A DNA stretch of 64,000 nucleotides. Source: Pleurotus djamor (taxonomy: Eukaryota > Basidiomycota > Agaricomycetes > Agaricales > Pleurotaceae). Positions 49,952 to 61,401 of the stretch are shown in pieces; the stretch's first letter is position 1; every line of letters starts with the position of its first letter. Under the pieces are notes generated by a model, which was not told the DNA's origin, did not search any database, and saw only the letters and a program-made list of their open reading frames with translations. Where the stretch lies: contig JAPEVF010000150.1 in the NCBI GenBank assembly GCA_029747585.1, positions 1 to 64,000 of the forward strand. The letters are read 5' to 3'. The translations under genes were made by a program, and so were the position numbers.

Positions 49952-51650
49952 TCAATAAAATTCTACTAGACGGGTCAGCGACTCCTCTTCTGTGGCCGCC
50001 ACCAAGGAATCCGCCAATGTCTATTTCCCCATTGTCAGTCGGCGCACCTACGAGGAGAATTTGGAGGAACCACACCTTTTGGACGCTGAGATACTTGGTC
50101 ACGAAATTGCTGCCGAACAGTTGATGGATGAATTCGCTCTGCTCGAAACTCGTTCGCGCGTCATCCCATTTCAGTGGCAGCCTTGTCGTTATGCCCAACT
50201 CCGCCCTCTCACTATCCTCCATGTTCACTGGCAACTTTGTCCCAACATGATCCTTGGTCTTGAGACTGGATTTCTTCCGTATACCCTCGATCCCAGCTCC
50301 AAGTACACCTGCCAATACGAGATAAGGGTTTGCCGTCCCGTCGATAGTTTTTAATTCGAAGTTTCTGGATGTTGGGGACGTCGCGTTGCACAGACGCACT
50401 GGTGCTTCTTTGTTGTCCGTTCCCCAGCAGACATACGTTCCGCCTGACCAGGCTCCGTCGATCATACGCTTGAATGATGCTGGGGTGGGGAGGGTTAAAG
50501 CGACTAGCGAAGGGAGATGCTGGAGGACGTTTGCAAGGAATGACGCTTCGATATCTGTCAAATTTGGGGCTGTTTTCGATGTGGGGGAATCACCCGATGA
50601 ATGCACCGATATGTGGGTATGAGCGCCGCTGCCGCCTAAGATTGCGTCAGCTCAACGCCTATCAAGCCAGTAGTCGCTTCAGTCACACTTACACGTATCC
50701 AGAAATACCCTCGGAGCCAATGTCGCATGCAACTTATGTTTCTTCGCGATGTTATAGATAGTTTCGCGCGTATGTATAAGTGCGTCGGCTGCTTGCAACG
50801 GTGCTAGTGGTCCTGTGACGATCTCGTATTGTCCTGGCGCGGCCTCTTTGTGGAGCATTTGGACTTCGATGCCGCTGTCAACGAGGGAGTCCGTGATCTC
50901 CTCTAGGACAAGCATGGAGGGTGTACCAGTNCGGAAGCCTGCTGAGGAACACCATGGCTGGGAATTGGTGCCACCAGGGGGTGTGAGGGAATCTAGAAGT
51001 ATGAATTCGGTTTCGAAGCCGACGAGGAAGTCGAGGCCTAAAGTTTCTTTGGCATTGCTGTGATCATGACGCGTAGGAATTTGAACTGTTGCTCCAATGT
51101 ACACGTTGAGAGCGAATGGCNACTTACGATACGATTCGTTCTAAGATTGTGCGTGGACAAAGGTCAACTTGGTAGGCGAGTGCCTTATCGACATTGGGAG
51201 ATGGCGATTTCTCTTGAAAGAATCCCATCACGCTCGCGTGCCCGGGCGAGTAGGTACAATAACGGAGGGTACTCATATCNGGGACGTATAGGTATTCGCC
51301 TACGGCCCTACAGTTGGGTTGCTTTTGTGTGAGCGATANCTCCAGATAGGTAGGACCCAAGCATCTCACCCAAATCCATCCGCGATATTGAGATATACAA
51401 TCCCAAGTGTGACCTNGGCGATACTTACACTCGGACGGGGCGAGCTCAAGACTTTTAGGAAATAGGATGTAGGGAGGATTCGGCAGCGGATGCAATTCGT
51501 CAAATCGACCCATTGGATTCTGATGTATTTGATGGCAAGGCTTTGGACGTCTTCGAGGGTCAAGATACCTGAAGGTCGACTGGAGGCAGGGGCGTATTGT
51601 ACCCCTATGGGTTTCTCGACTTGGTCGGAGAGTTGTAGGCTTGACACCAT
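49952..51650 (-). CDS. Glutamine-synthetase-like protein, copy 2 (FluG C-domain / GS-I type)
   Basis: Paralog of the gene at 19312-21020 with the same block order: KYIRIQWVDLTNCIRCRILP, LDFLVGFETEFILLDS, QYEIVTGPLAPLQAADALIH, SFKRMIDGAWSGGTYVCWG, KEAPVRL, DGTANPYLVLAG, and a last small exon ESLTRLVEFY ending at TGA 49952-49954. Several Ns lie inside (for example 50931), but that one fills a codon third position and does not shift the frame. Intron positions near the C-terminus match copy 1. Reaction presumed to be ATP-dependent gamma-glutamyl ligation; the substrate is unknown. The FluG amidohydrolase half is absent here too. Confidence 0.82.
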
Positions 51651-53677
51651 CCTGAGTTAGCGAAGATGGTGGCTCAAGGGAGAGGAAGACTGAGGTGATT
51701 TCGTCATTTATGTAATTTTTGTCCTCAGACTTCCGCGGGCGGACGTAACGAGCGTGTAAACCATGAAGGGCGCTTCCTCTCACCGCACAGNGTCTGCGTG
51801 CATCGTAGTCAAAACGTTTTGGNAACGAAGGTACTCTTNTTTGAATTTCTTGTTTGTTTCTTGTGCTACGATGCCTTGCAGGGTACCAACCAGTTCAGTG
51901 TGGATATACATGCCTGCATTCCCGAGGTTTTTCTCGTCTTGGGATTGAACGAGTGCGATATTGAGTGAGTTAAATGATACTTGAAGCTTGGAGCTTTGAA
52001 GTTTGACTGAGGCTGAGGCTAAGGCAGACTCCCTTGGTGTTAGGAGCTCACTAGGAGTGCGTGTAGGGTTGTTCAGGGGGAAGAGGAGCAATCAGTGCGA
52101 GGCTACCAGCTTGAGGTGAGCATGGGGCAGCGACTTGTGAAAGAAACACAACTGATGCGGCGATTGCGACCATCATATGTAAGCATGAATAGCCCGCATA
52201 CGCGCATGTATAAATATTTATCTCTANTAAAGTAGGGAGCGAGTGACATCATTGAAGCAACAAGTAAAGGAGCACCGAAGCGTAGCCTGCGAGAGATTGA
52301 TGGCATCATAACGGCAGCTTTGGAGTAGCAATGTCGAAGGGACTTGGGTAACCTCTAAGTAGATCAGTCTCACAANCTAAGCCATACGGAGACACATGCA
52401 AAAGATCCACGGGGCAGGGCTTCTGCACAAAAGACGATCTTGATGTACCTCAAGGTCAGGTGGGAAAGTGGAGAGCATCCACCGCGAACCATTCCGTTTG
52501 TCTTGGTTTGAAACCTGCGGGAATGACCGACTCGATTAGATGGTTCGGAGAGAAAAGGTCGGCGAGACCATCACTGCGTCGCATAAACGCAGACGCTTGG
52601 CTTGGGTGGAAAGACCAAGCAATCGGAAAAGGGAAAGAGNNTGATGGGGGGAAATGTAGACGACATCAGGGAGGATGGGAGTCGGGAATCGCGAAGAACG
52701 TTGGAAGTTTATATGCAGCGCGTAGGCTCGACAATGGGGCTCTTTGTGAAAGTGACAAGACGGGACTGAGAGATCTGAGGCGTTTTTTTTTTTCGGTATC
52801 CGAGTATCGCGAGCGAGAAACCAAAGTGAGCAAGTGAGCAAGGTGGCGTAAAGTGGGAAGTAGGTCACATTCGTTAAACTGCAGTTTAACCCGGGAATGA
52901 TTCGATGAACGATTGCCGCGGAGCTAAAATTTCTTTGAAAGGCGCCTGTTGGCGCTCCCAGATTTTGAACTTGAATCAAGCTAGTCAAGCTGCAAGCAGT
53001 CATGAATAGGTACTCTGTCAGACAAGTTTTTATTGATCTTTCTTACTGATTCAATAGAGGTCCTATAGTGCTTGTGCGTCCCTCTTGCTTTGAGTTTAAT
53101 CGCTTGAGTTGCTGAGCTGGCATGCTTCCAAACGCAGTCAATCGATGAAGCCGAGGTCGGTCGTTCTTGCCAGTGTGCATCGACGAAGACAGGAGCTGAC
53201 TATGATTTATTCTCAGTACCTATTAGATCAACTTGTAAGTCATTGAGGTTGCGAAGAGCTGTCTCGGTTGAGAAATACTTCCTTCAAAGCCGCCACCTTC
53301 CCCCGATGACGACGAGTTGGTGAAGAAGCTCAGGGGCCGCTTGAAAGACCTCCTCTCAGACTTGAGAAAGGGAGCTGAAGGCGTCGCGCCTTCTCAGTAG
53401 ATACGGATCAAATTGCCCGAGGGCTTAAGCTAGGAAAGCATGAGATCCACTCAAACTAGCCACAAAAAATTGATGCTGGCAATATCTAACTGACGAGGCC
53501 AACGTTATGGAATGAATCATGGAGTTACAAGTTAGGCCGTCAAGAGAGCGATGCTATATGCTCTCTCGGTTGGTGGAGCCTTCAAGGGGTATCAGCTGCC
53601 GGCAGATGCTCGTGTTCGTCGTCGTAGCATCGCTTGGTTGATGCATACCACGGCCCGTTCTGCGTCCTAATGACAGT
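51651..53677. other. Two-kilobase gap without a supported gene
   Basis: Minus-strand open frames at 51780-52091, 52103-52309 and 52536-53003 have no recognisable domain, and several contain N codons. The stretch next to 51650 is 5' flank of the GS-like gene. Nothing else could be supported. Confidence 0.4.
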
Positions 53678-56125
53678 TTATGACCATGGAATGAGATCAC
53701 TGCAATCCCAGGCCGCGATGGTCGGTCTCAATTCAGCAAGGAGAGTCGCAAAATGAGAATGTATCTCGGTGAAGGACAGTGTATCTTGCAGTCGTTTGTC
53801 CCTTTCTCGCTTCGTATATTGGTCATGAAGGTGATAACGCATATAATCCAGGATATGGAAGGTTTCTTGGATTGGTAGTGGCAATAGCTCCATGTCGGAG
53901 TGAGGTAAGACATAGCGATAGAAACGGTCTCGTCTTGCGCGCGAAAGTGTCATGGTGCGAGAGAAGACGTCACTGAAAGCATCGAGAGACAAAGGAGGGT
54001 TTGTCAGGCTTGCGACGGTTCGCACCGTTGAGGACCAAAGGAGGATCCAATAGATGGACTCGAGGTCATGTTGAAAGTTGTACATGACAACTGGAAGAGG
54101 TGAATGCTGCCTCTGTGAGAAGGGGATAGGAGGGAGATATACAAACTCTGACTGCAGGATCTCAAGGGGCATGAAAGAGGGAGTTCCCTACGGAAGATAT
54201 CAGATTACTCTATTCCATGTGTGCAAATCGACTTTTCTTACTATTTTAGGGTCATAAGAGACGGGAGTGCCTTCAGGCGGGTACTTTTTCGCAAACTCCA
54301 AATCAGATAATTTAGCTCGCCAAGAGCTTGCGCTGAGCTTGCTAGCCAGGATGTTCCCGGGACTGATGTCTCTGTGCACCCAACCGGCACAAAGCATCAG
54401 GCGAAGAGCTGACAGAAGGTGGATATGAGTATATTACAGCCTCAAGTATGACTGGAAATCGGCGGCGCACCAAATAGAATTTGTTCGAGGACATCTGCAA
54501 CTTCCCCCAATGTTGGGAGCGATCCCACATCCGCACACAGCTCTTTGAATAGGACTCGATATTGCCGTCTTTGAGCGAACAGTAGGGAGCCACTTAATGC
54601 AAGCGGTGTTACATCGATTTGTCGACGCTCCATAGCCGGAGCGTGATCAGCGAGGTCAAGGGAGAAGGCACCGGTCTTCTTCCAAGCCGGCTTAGCGATC
54701 GCTTTCGAAGTCTGACCGCGAAAGTCTGCCTCGATAGTCATGAAATAGTCCTTGTAATTGACCCGGCGCTCGAAGACATCCTTGAATGAGGGCGTGACAG
54801 CGACGAGGTGCTCGTCATGGTAGAGTGGGTGGTCTCGTGGGTCGGAGCGGAAAAAGAATTCTTCGATCCCATCAAACAGAGCCGCTTGAATTTCCTTCTC
54901 GGTTCGATCAGATACACCTATCCACACATCTTTCAGGACGTAGTCGGTGGCAAGGTCAGGGTCGTCCCAATGTTCGGTGACCAGCCAAACACGAGTCATC
55001 CGCCCAGCAATGACTTTCAAGCGATCTTCACAAATTGACCTCTTCGCGCGAAAAAGCCGGGGCGGGCCATTTTCTTGAGGAAGAGAAAATATGTAACGGC
55101 CTTTGGAATCTAGTTCGGTGTTGGGATCGTAGCCGAGCTCTTCTTCTGTCGCAAAGAAGAACGAGACGAGAAGTTTGATAAATTTCCTTGGTTCCTAGTG
55201 GTCACTCGTCACGTAGGATTATTGAAACAGTGATGTGAGACGCACCTGAACGAAGCTGAAGCTTTCAGAAATAGCTGAGTGAGAGCGGGAAAAATACCAT
55301 GATGTTACAGCATCTCCAACGATGGTAAGCTACGGGAAGTCGAAGTTGAGGATCAGCTACATAAGAGAAGGTACGAAGTATCTCGCACCCCATAGGTGAA
55401 CATACGCCGTGGGTCGTCGTTCATGATCTGGACACTGGCCGAGGTAATCTGGAGGTTGTTCTACGTGGGTGAATCGTGTCATGAAATGGGAGCAAAGAAC
55501 GATGTACATACCTTGATCTCATCTTCATGACACCACTTTGTTTTGACTACCACCGGACAACATATTGAATCTGAGCGCACAGACAGGGAGCTTCGGACAA
55601 TGCACGCGTCGATGAAATTGCTTGATCCAGGAAACGAAGAAGCTATGGCTGTCGCCGGGGCATGACGATACTCGAAGTCGTTGCGTTTACGTCCATGAGG
55701 GGGTGGCACTTCGCTAATGGCCTTCGTTATTGCCAGCAGGCCGTTGAAGTACGAAGGCTCCGTGTCCGCGCTCGAAGGAGGCGTGATGAACTCCTTCTTG
55801 AAGCGCAGGCCATCGTCATCCAAGATCTTTTCACGAATGTGCTCCATAGCAGTATCTAGGTAGTTCTCCTCTGGATAAAATGGCAGGTATGCCGAGCCGA
55901 ATGTGGTGAAGTCGGTTTCGATGAAGTGGGTGTCAATTTCCTTGCCTATCCCCATGCGCAGTTCAGTAATGCCAATGAAGTCTTCATCGTCGCGAATGTT
56001 TGTAGGGGCAGTATTCCTATGGTAGAAGGTTTTCATCGACAAGTTCAACACGCCATAATTGGGAGTCATATTAGTGGAACTCACGGTTTGGGAGGAGAGA
56101 CAGGGGGTGTTCGAACGCAGTCCAT
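53678..56125 (-). CDS. FunK1-type fungal protein kinase, apparently intact
   Basis: Basidiomycete-expanded FunK1 family. The first exon is short (MDCVRTPPVSPPKP, ATG at 56125), spliced to NTAPTNIRDDEDFIGITE. The N-terminal domain includes GSAYLPFYPEENYLDTAMEHI and SNFIDACIVR; the middle block includes RVWLVTEHWDDPDLATDYVLKDVW. The kinase C-lobe has VHRDISPGNILA (catalytic loop, Asp and Asn present), and SDLEFA stands where most kinases have DFG. Next are GTPSFMPLEIL and MYNFQHDLESIYWILLW, and the end is AAWDCSDLIPWS. About seven short introns interrupt it. A relative in inverted orientation at 39005-40975 is decayed. Substrates and role are unknown; many family members may be expressed only at certain developmental stages. 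Confidence 0.85.
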
Positions 56126-56332
56126 GATAGAGCGATAATATCTTTAGGATATAGGCTTACTGCTTATTTGATGTAGATACTGTGAGTAGATGATGGAGGT
56201 TGGATGGAGGAAAAACAAAGGAAAGCGAGTAAACTCAGCTCAGGTGTGACGCGACGCGGTACACGCACACGTGACTAGCACGTGGCGAGACTGCAGATAA
56301 GGCCGTCCAGGACAGCTCCTTTACACTGCCCA
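56126..56332. promoter_or_regulatory. Short shared promoter region (FunK1 kinase / HNH-like gene)
   Basis: A gap of 207 bp between divergent start codons. No TATA box is visible. Confidence 0.45.
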
Positions 56333-57752
56333 ATGTCTGAACCACCTTCCTCGCCGTTGGTCGCGGTTTCTTCAGGCGATGAATACGACCCCGCACAGTC
56401 TGGCGAAAACCTCCTACAGTCCAACGAGAACGGTACAGTAGCTCCCGTCTGTTTGCTCACGAGGCGCCGCAGTGACATGGCTTGCATCGAGTATTCTCAT
56501 GTCCTCCCGAGGGCCCTTAAGGATGACGTTGTGAGTGCCTTCAAGCCAGTGAAGCACACCGTGTCACCACTTGATGCTGACCACGAATACCTCTTCAGCT
56601 CACAAAGTTAGAATATGTTTGGGGGATGTCGCATGACACTCTCAACATCGACTCTACATCCAATATTCAAACTCGTTCGTTGGCTCACTTCACCTAGTTT
56701 CATAACGGAAGTTGACCTTTTCACTAGTTTCTGTTGAAATGCACCAGTATTTCGACAGGACCGTCACAGGAGGGTGGGCTTGGATACCACCTGCCAACAT
56801 CATATGTGATCTTTTCGACGCCTATATCATCAAGAACCAGAGCTGGGTCAACCTGGATGCGGTATGTTTCCTACGCCATCATCGATGTATGGACGACAAA
56901 CCAATCAACCGTTCTTCGTTTCCTTAGGTCAAGTCTCTCGTTGGGCAATCCCTCTTTTCATGCAGGTTCTTCCCCTTCCCAGCAATGAAGCGCACTACCG
57001 TCGTCACCTTCGACGGACACTATCCTGGTGGCATGTCCGAGAAGGAATATACAGTCCATGTGCATCCCCACAAGTCAATTGCAGAGTGCAGACTCCATGT
57101 CAAACCCCACTTTCTTATCTTCGACACAGGCCGAAAACTTGCCGCCCTCTGCAACTGCCCGGACGAGAAGCACATCATGTCTTTCGTTGAATTTCTAGCT
57201 TTCCTTGGGGAGGCATGTGGCTACTCCCTTGGACTTGATGGACACCTTCTGTACAATTGCATGTACCTCTACCTCCGCTGGGTGTCGACCATCCCAACTA
57301 CATTCATGTCCACTGAACCATCCAATCCCAGTGGCCCACTCAGACCACGAAGTACCCCTTCAACATCACACTCTCAACCTCCGAATCGCAAACACAACAC
57401 CAAGTTAGCTTCGCGTTCTGCTCCTGGGCCAAAGAACATCAGCAAACGCCGCCCGAGTAACACCCATCCCCAGAGCAGTGCAGATGCTTTGGTCTTTCCC
57501 ATCAATTCCATTTCTCTTGCCATTCGCTTCTTCCTTCCAAGATTTGAAGAAGAGGACGCTGACTCTGTAGCTTTGGAGGAAGTGGATGATGAGTCCGTAA
57601 CCGTGGACGAAGATGATACAGCATTTATGCTTCGCATCAAAGCCTGGATTGAAGAGGTCTCCCAAGCTCTTGCTGAATCAAACGGACTACTACAAATTCC
57701 TTCACTCTTATCGTCTTCATCCTTTCCAAGCACTGACTCAGATATCCGATGA
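56333..57752 (+). CDS. HNH nuclease-like domain protein of the agaric family
   Basis: The start is MSEPPSSPLVAVSSGDEYDP. The HNH-like core is built from three exons: CIEYSHVLPRALKDDV (first His), then KLEYVWGMSHDTLNIDSTSN (central Asn region), then a block with EMHQYFDR (last His), followed by TGGWAWIPP. An intron after NLDA leads into VKSLVGQSLFSC and the last exon, whose product ends in acidic and Ser-rich segments. Such proteins are abundant in Agaricomycetes and mostly uncharacterised. The conserved His-Asn-His arrangement suggests a metal-dependent nuclease fold, but I cannot show activity. The last exon has a basic patch (KNISKRRPSN) that could be a nuclear signal. Confidence 0.65.
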
Positions 57753-59190
57753 CGCGAAGGCCACCACAATTGCCCACTCAGTACCTTCCTTCTCACCGAC
57801 ACCTTGGTGGAGTGGTTTGATCATCTGTTCACCGTCTTCCTTTGTTGTAAACCTTCCTTCCCCTCCTTGGTGTCTTGAGCCTCTTTCTGTAATTGCACTC
57901 TTCTACCCTATCTTACCTCCTCCATAGTCCTTCAATGGGTAATACTTGTACTTTAATATAGACTTCTACTTCGCCAGTCTCCTTTGGTTTCACCTTGTTT
58001 TCGCCACTCTCACACCGCTCGGGCTATGTTTCAACGCCGTTCGCATCCATGTCTGTGCTAATAGGACGGGATCACCCTCCCGCTGGACATGGTCATGGAG
58101 TGTCTTGGACTGGGTCGTGGATCTGCTCGAGTCTTCCGCTAAAATGCGATGTTTCTCGTTCTAACGGAAACGATCGTTCAACGGATGCGGCGTGCGGTAG
58201 TCTCTCCCTGCGACGTGGACATTCTAGGCCCACACCATGCTTCAGCACGACTACGTCCTCACCAAATCTTCCTTGAACACCTCTCTCCGTGGCGAGCCTC
58301 CCTTCCCCCTCTACGATACTGTTTCCCCCAAACTGTTTCTCTCCTGGGTTACCCTACGTGGACCTCGAATCAGCAGACAGAAACCCCCTTGCGCTTCGCC
58401 TCTTTCAAGCAGCCCCCATCCCACAGTACACGGCGTACTTACGGCCTAGGTCAACAGCCCGCGTCCAGCAGGCAGCTTCTTCCACCACAGCTCCCCCCTT
58501 TCAGTCGTTGTCTTACATGTCTAACTGGGACGACTCCGACTTCAACCCTTCATCTTCGTCAGTTCTAATCGCCATCCCCAACAGCATCACAACGACGACA
58601 ACAACGTCGGCATAGTTGTCTGCCTGCTGCAGATCTCATGCGTAACTGATACCGTACAGGACGGTCCCGGGAACTAGTCATACATTACGTGCATCGAATG
58701 TTTTCGTTGTATTCTACGTGTAGAGTTAAGAGGGGGAAAAGGGAAGAGAGTAATGGAATAAAGTTAGGTAAGTAGGTAAGTAATTCGACGATGAGACCTC
58801 CGTGATTGAAAGTAAGCGACATTGAGGGAGTAGTGACCGAGTAAGAAATAAGGAAGGGAGGAAGTGAGGATCGACAATCGATGGGTCCATGCGAGCCTAA
58901 ATATAGATATTGTAGTTAGGCTGATATCGATTTGGCACGGGTCGTGCAGCAAGAAAGGTATACGAGTATGTATGTAAGTCGAGGAACCGGAACGAGGTAT
59001 AAGAGGGGAAGGGAATCTGGAGGACAGACGCAGGGAGAGATAAAGGGACAGGCAGGGATAGAGACTAACAACTGTGCTAACGATATACAGAGAGCATATA
59101 AAGCACAACAAACAACAGTTGGGGATTGAGGAAAGCTGCCAAGGAACGATCGATGGCAATGAAAGCTTGAGGACGACTTTAGAGGGGGTA
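57753..59190. other. Intergenic region with one doubtful small gene
   Basis: Between 57946 and 58618 overlapping plus-strand frames encode proline/serine-rich peptides. The frame ending at 58615 (with SYMSNWDDSDFNPSSSS and a Thr run) looks the most protein-like, but I can assign no start, splicing or family. The rest, from 58619 to 59190, is probably the 3' UTR of the minus-strand gene. Confidence 0.3.
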
Positions 59191-61401
59191 TCATTGATAA
59201 TCATACTCGATAAACTGTAGGGGGGAAATGCGCGTGTTAGAACGAGAACGATTACGAAGGGAAAAAATGTGAAGGGGAGGAGGAGATTCAAAATGAGACA
59301 AAGTACTCACCGATTCATAAGGCCTCTCTGGTGGATTTCCATGCCTCGGTAACGACTCAGGCAACTCTGGTCTTGCACCGTTCCAAACTGCAAACGACCC
59401 CAACTCATCTTTATACCCCTCCTTCTCCCCAGGATAATCTCTCAACTCGTCCGGATATGCATATCGCCCCGAGGCATATACCACGTAGCCTTGACGTGTG
59501 AGGTGATCGCCTTTACGGTTCCAAAAGCCTTTTCGGATCCGACGGGTGTATTTAGAGGGGGGTGTTTTAGGGCGCGAGGGAGTGGTGAGGGGCTGGCGAA
59601 TTTCTTGAGGAGGGGCGGGAAGCGGGTTTGAGAGACGGGAGTGTGATTGGGAGTGAGAGGGAGGTTGAGGCGTGTGGGAATGCGGGAGAGGTGGGCCGTA
59701 AATCTGAGAATGTTGTTGTTGGTTGGAATTTGAGTTTTGTGTTGGACTGGTATTCTGGGAATGTGTCGGGCTTGTATAAGCATGTCGGGATGGCGAGCGA
59801 TGGGATGACGTCGAGCTCGAGTACGGTGATGTATTGTTAGTGCTATGGTGCGAAGGATACCCCGAATAATTGAAGTGAGGATCACTAGGTGATCGTTGGG
59901 GTGGCGTCACCGTAGGCGATGGACCTCTGGACCTCGATGATTGTCGGCTTACACTTGTTGAACCTGGATGGTTCGGTGAATGTCCTGCACTGTTGTTAGC
60001 GCTATTTGACCGGCCATTGCTGTGAGTGTAGTTATTCGGATTGAGTGGAGACGATGTCTCAGGTATCGAAGTGAGGCTTGATGAACCTGAACCTGACGGG
60101 ATAGACGACCCCGAGTGACCACGCCCACCAAGCGATCGAGAGGAGGGTTTGGGAGTTGTACCGAAAACGAGGGGGCTGAGCATCGCCGACGGCTCTTCTG
60201 AGAGATGGTTGACATCCGAAAGGGAGGCCGTCGAAGAGGTAGATGCGGACTGGTGTCCGGAAGGGTAAAGGGAGTTACTGGCCCCATTACTGCTGAACAT
60301 AGAAGCAGGGAGAGAGGTATGACGAGAAAGGTCTGCCCCAGGACGACCTGAATTCCCAAGTGTCATCCGTTCAATTCGCGCGGCGAGCTGCGCCGCTTCC
60401 GCAGTCCCAGTCGCAGAAGCATTGCTCGAGTAAACTGGTGTGGAGCTGCTTCTCGAAGGCGATGAATAGTGATTAGGCGTTCGTATGATCGAACTCGGAA
60501 AAGTAGGCTTTAGAGCTTGATGCGAAGTGAAACTCTCAGCCGTCTGTGATCGAGAAAGCGAGGACATGGAAGTTTCTGAATTACGGCGTTGATGGTGGTA
60601 GTCTTCGCGTGTACGGTCTGTGTGTGATGGGGGACGTTCTTGGCTTGAACCACGCCTTGGGGGCGTGTGTTCGTTGGCGCCGGGGTAGTGTTGCGGTGGT
60701 GGTTCGGACCGATGTCTCGAAGGTGACTCGTAATGATGCTGGGCACTCGCCACAGTGGTCGGATCTGTTGGATGGCGTACTGCAGCAGACGACGAAGGGC
60801 GGGATTGCGGTTGGTAGGCATCTAAGCCGCCCTTGCGACTTATGGAACCTTGACGAGAGGGTGCAAGACCGCGCGATTCCTGAGCGATGCGACGACCTGC
60901 GGCATCCCTGTAATCGGCATTGATGATCCCTTGGGTTTCATCATCCTCCACCAGTCCTCTGGGATTCCAAACCCACGGCGTGTGCTCTGTCGCATTGTCC
61001 CCTTTGTACAGTTCCTCCCGAGGTATCATGTTCGTCAACCCCAAAGGATTATCCACAAGCTTCGAAGAGAGGTATTCAGCAGACGGGGGTCGGATAACTC
61101 GTTTGTACGGGTTGTGCGACTGGCCCTGTTGTTGAGCTTGCGCTGCGGCGGCGGCGGCAGCAGCAGCGGCTGCTGCTGCTTGTGGTGCTGCGAACATTGA
61201 CCACTGTTGGCTTGCCATCCATGCCGCCTGGTTCATGCCCTGCGTGGGCTGGCGATGCTGATACGCAGGGTTAAACCCCCACTGACCCGTGTTCCACAGA
61301 TGTGGATTAATGTTCACTCCTGCAGGCATGGGTGGGGGTCCTTGAAACGGTGGTTGCCAGCCTGCTGGGTACGAAGCGACTACGCCTGGATTTCGCGACA
61401 T
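59191..61401 (-). CDS. Large disordered Ala/Gln/Ser-rich protein of unknown function
   Basis: The start is MSRNPGVVASYPAGWQPPF. The N-terminal quarter holds a Pro/Gln/Trp-rich stretch and a run of about 13 alanines (GCN repeats near 61140-61185), then a more conserved-looking block (YKRVIRPPSAEYLSSKLVDN, GLTNMIPREELYKGDN, ENTPWVW-like). The middle is a long Ser/Pro/His-rich disordered region with many possible phosphosites. The C-terminal block (RRIRKGFWNRKGDHLTRQGY, YVVYASGRYAYPDELRDYPG) looks folded. A final intron (GTGAGT donor, CTACAG acceptor) leads to FIEYDYQ and a stop at 59191-59193. About 700 residues. The architecture suggests an RNA- or transcription-related scaffold, but this is a guess. 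Confidence 0.65.
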   Translation of the reverse strand: MSRNPGVVASYPAGWQPPFQGPPPMPAGVNINPHLWNTGQWGFNPAYQHRQPTQGMNQAAWMASQQWSMFAAPQAAAAAAAAAAAAAQAQQQGQSHNPYKRVIRPPSAEYLSSKLVDNPLGLTNMIPREELYKGDNATEHTPWVWNPRGLVEDDETQGIINADYRDAAGRRIAQESRGLAPSRQGSISRKGGLDAYQPQSRPSSSAAVRHPTDPTTVASAQHHYESPSRHRSEPPPQHYPGANEHTPPRRGSSQERPPSHTDRTREDYHHQRRNSETSMSSLSRSQTAESFTSHQALKPTFPSSIIRTPNHYSSPSRSSSTPVYSSNASATGTAEAAQLAARIERMTLGNSGRPGADLSRHTSLPASMFSSNGASNSLYPSGHQSASTSSTASLSDVNHLSEEPSAMLSPLVFGTTPKPSSRSLGGRGHSGSSIPSGSGSSSLTSIPETSSPLNPNNYTHSNGRSNSANNSAGHSPNHPGSTSVSRQSSRSRGPSPTVTPPQRSPSDPHFNYSGYPSHHSTNNTSPYSSSTSSHRSPSRHAYTSPTHSQNTSPTQNSNSNQQQHSQIYGPPLPHSHTPQPPSHSQSHSRLSNPLPAPPQEIRQPLTTPSRPKTPPSKYTRRIRKGFWNRKGDHLTRQGYVVYASGRYAYPDELRDYPGEKEGYKDELGSFAVWNGARPELPESLPRHGNPPERPYESVSTLSHFESPPPLHIFSLRNRSRSNTRISPLQFIEYDYQ

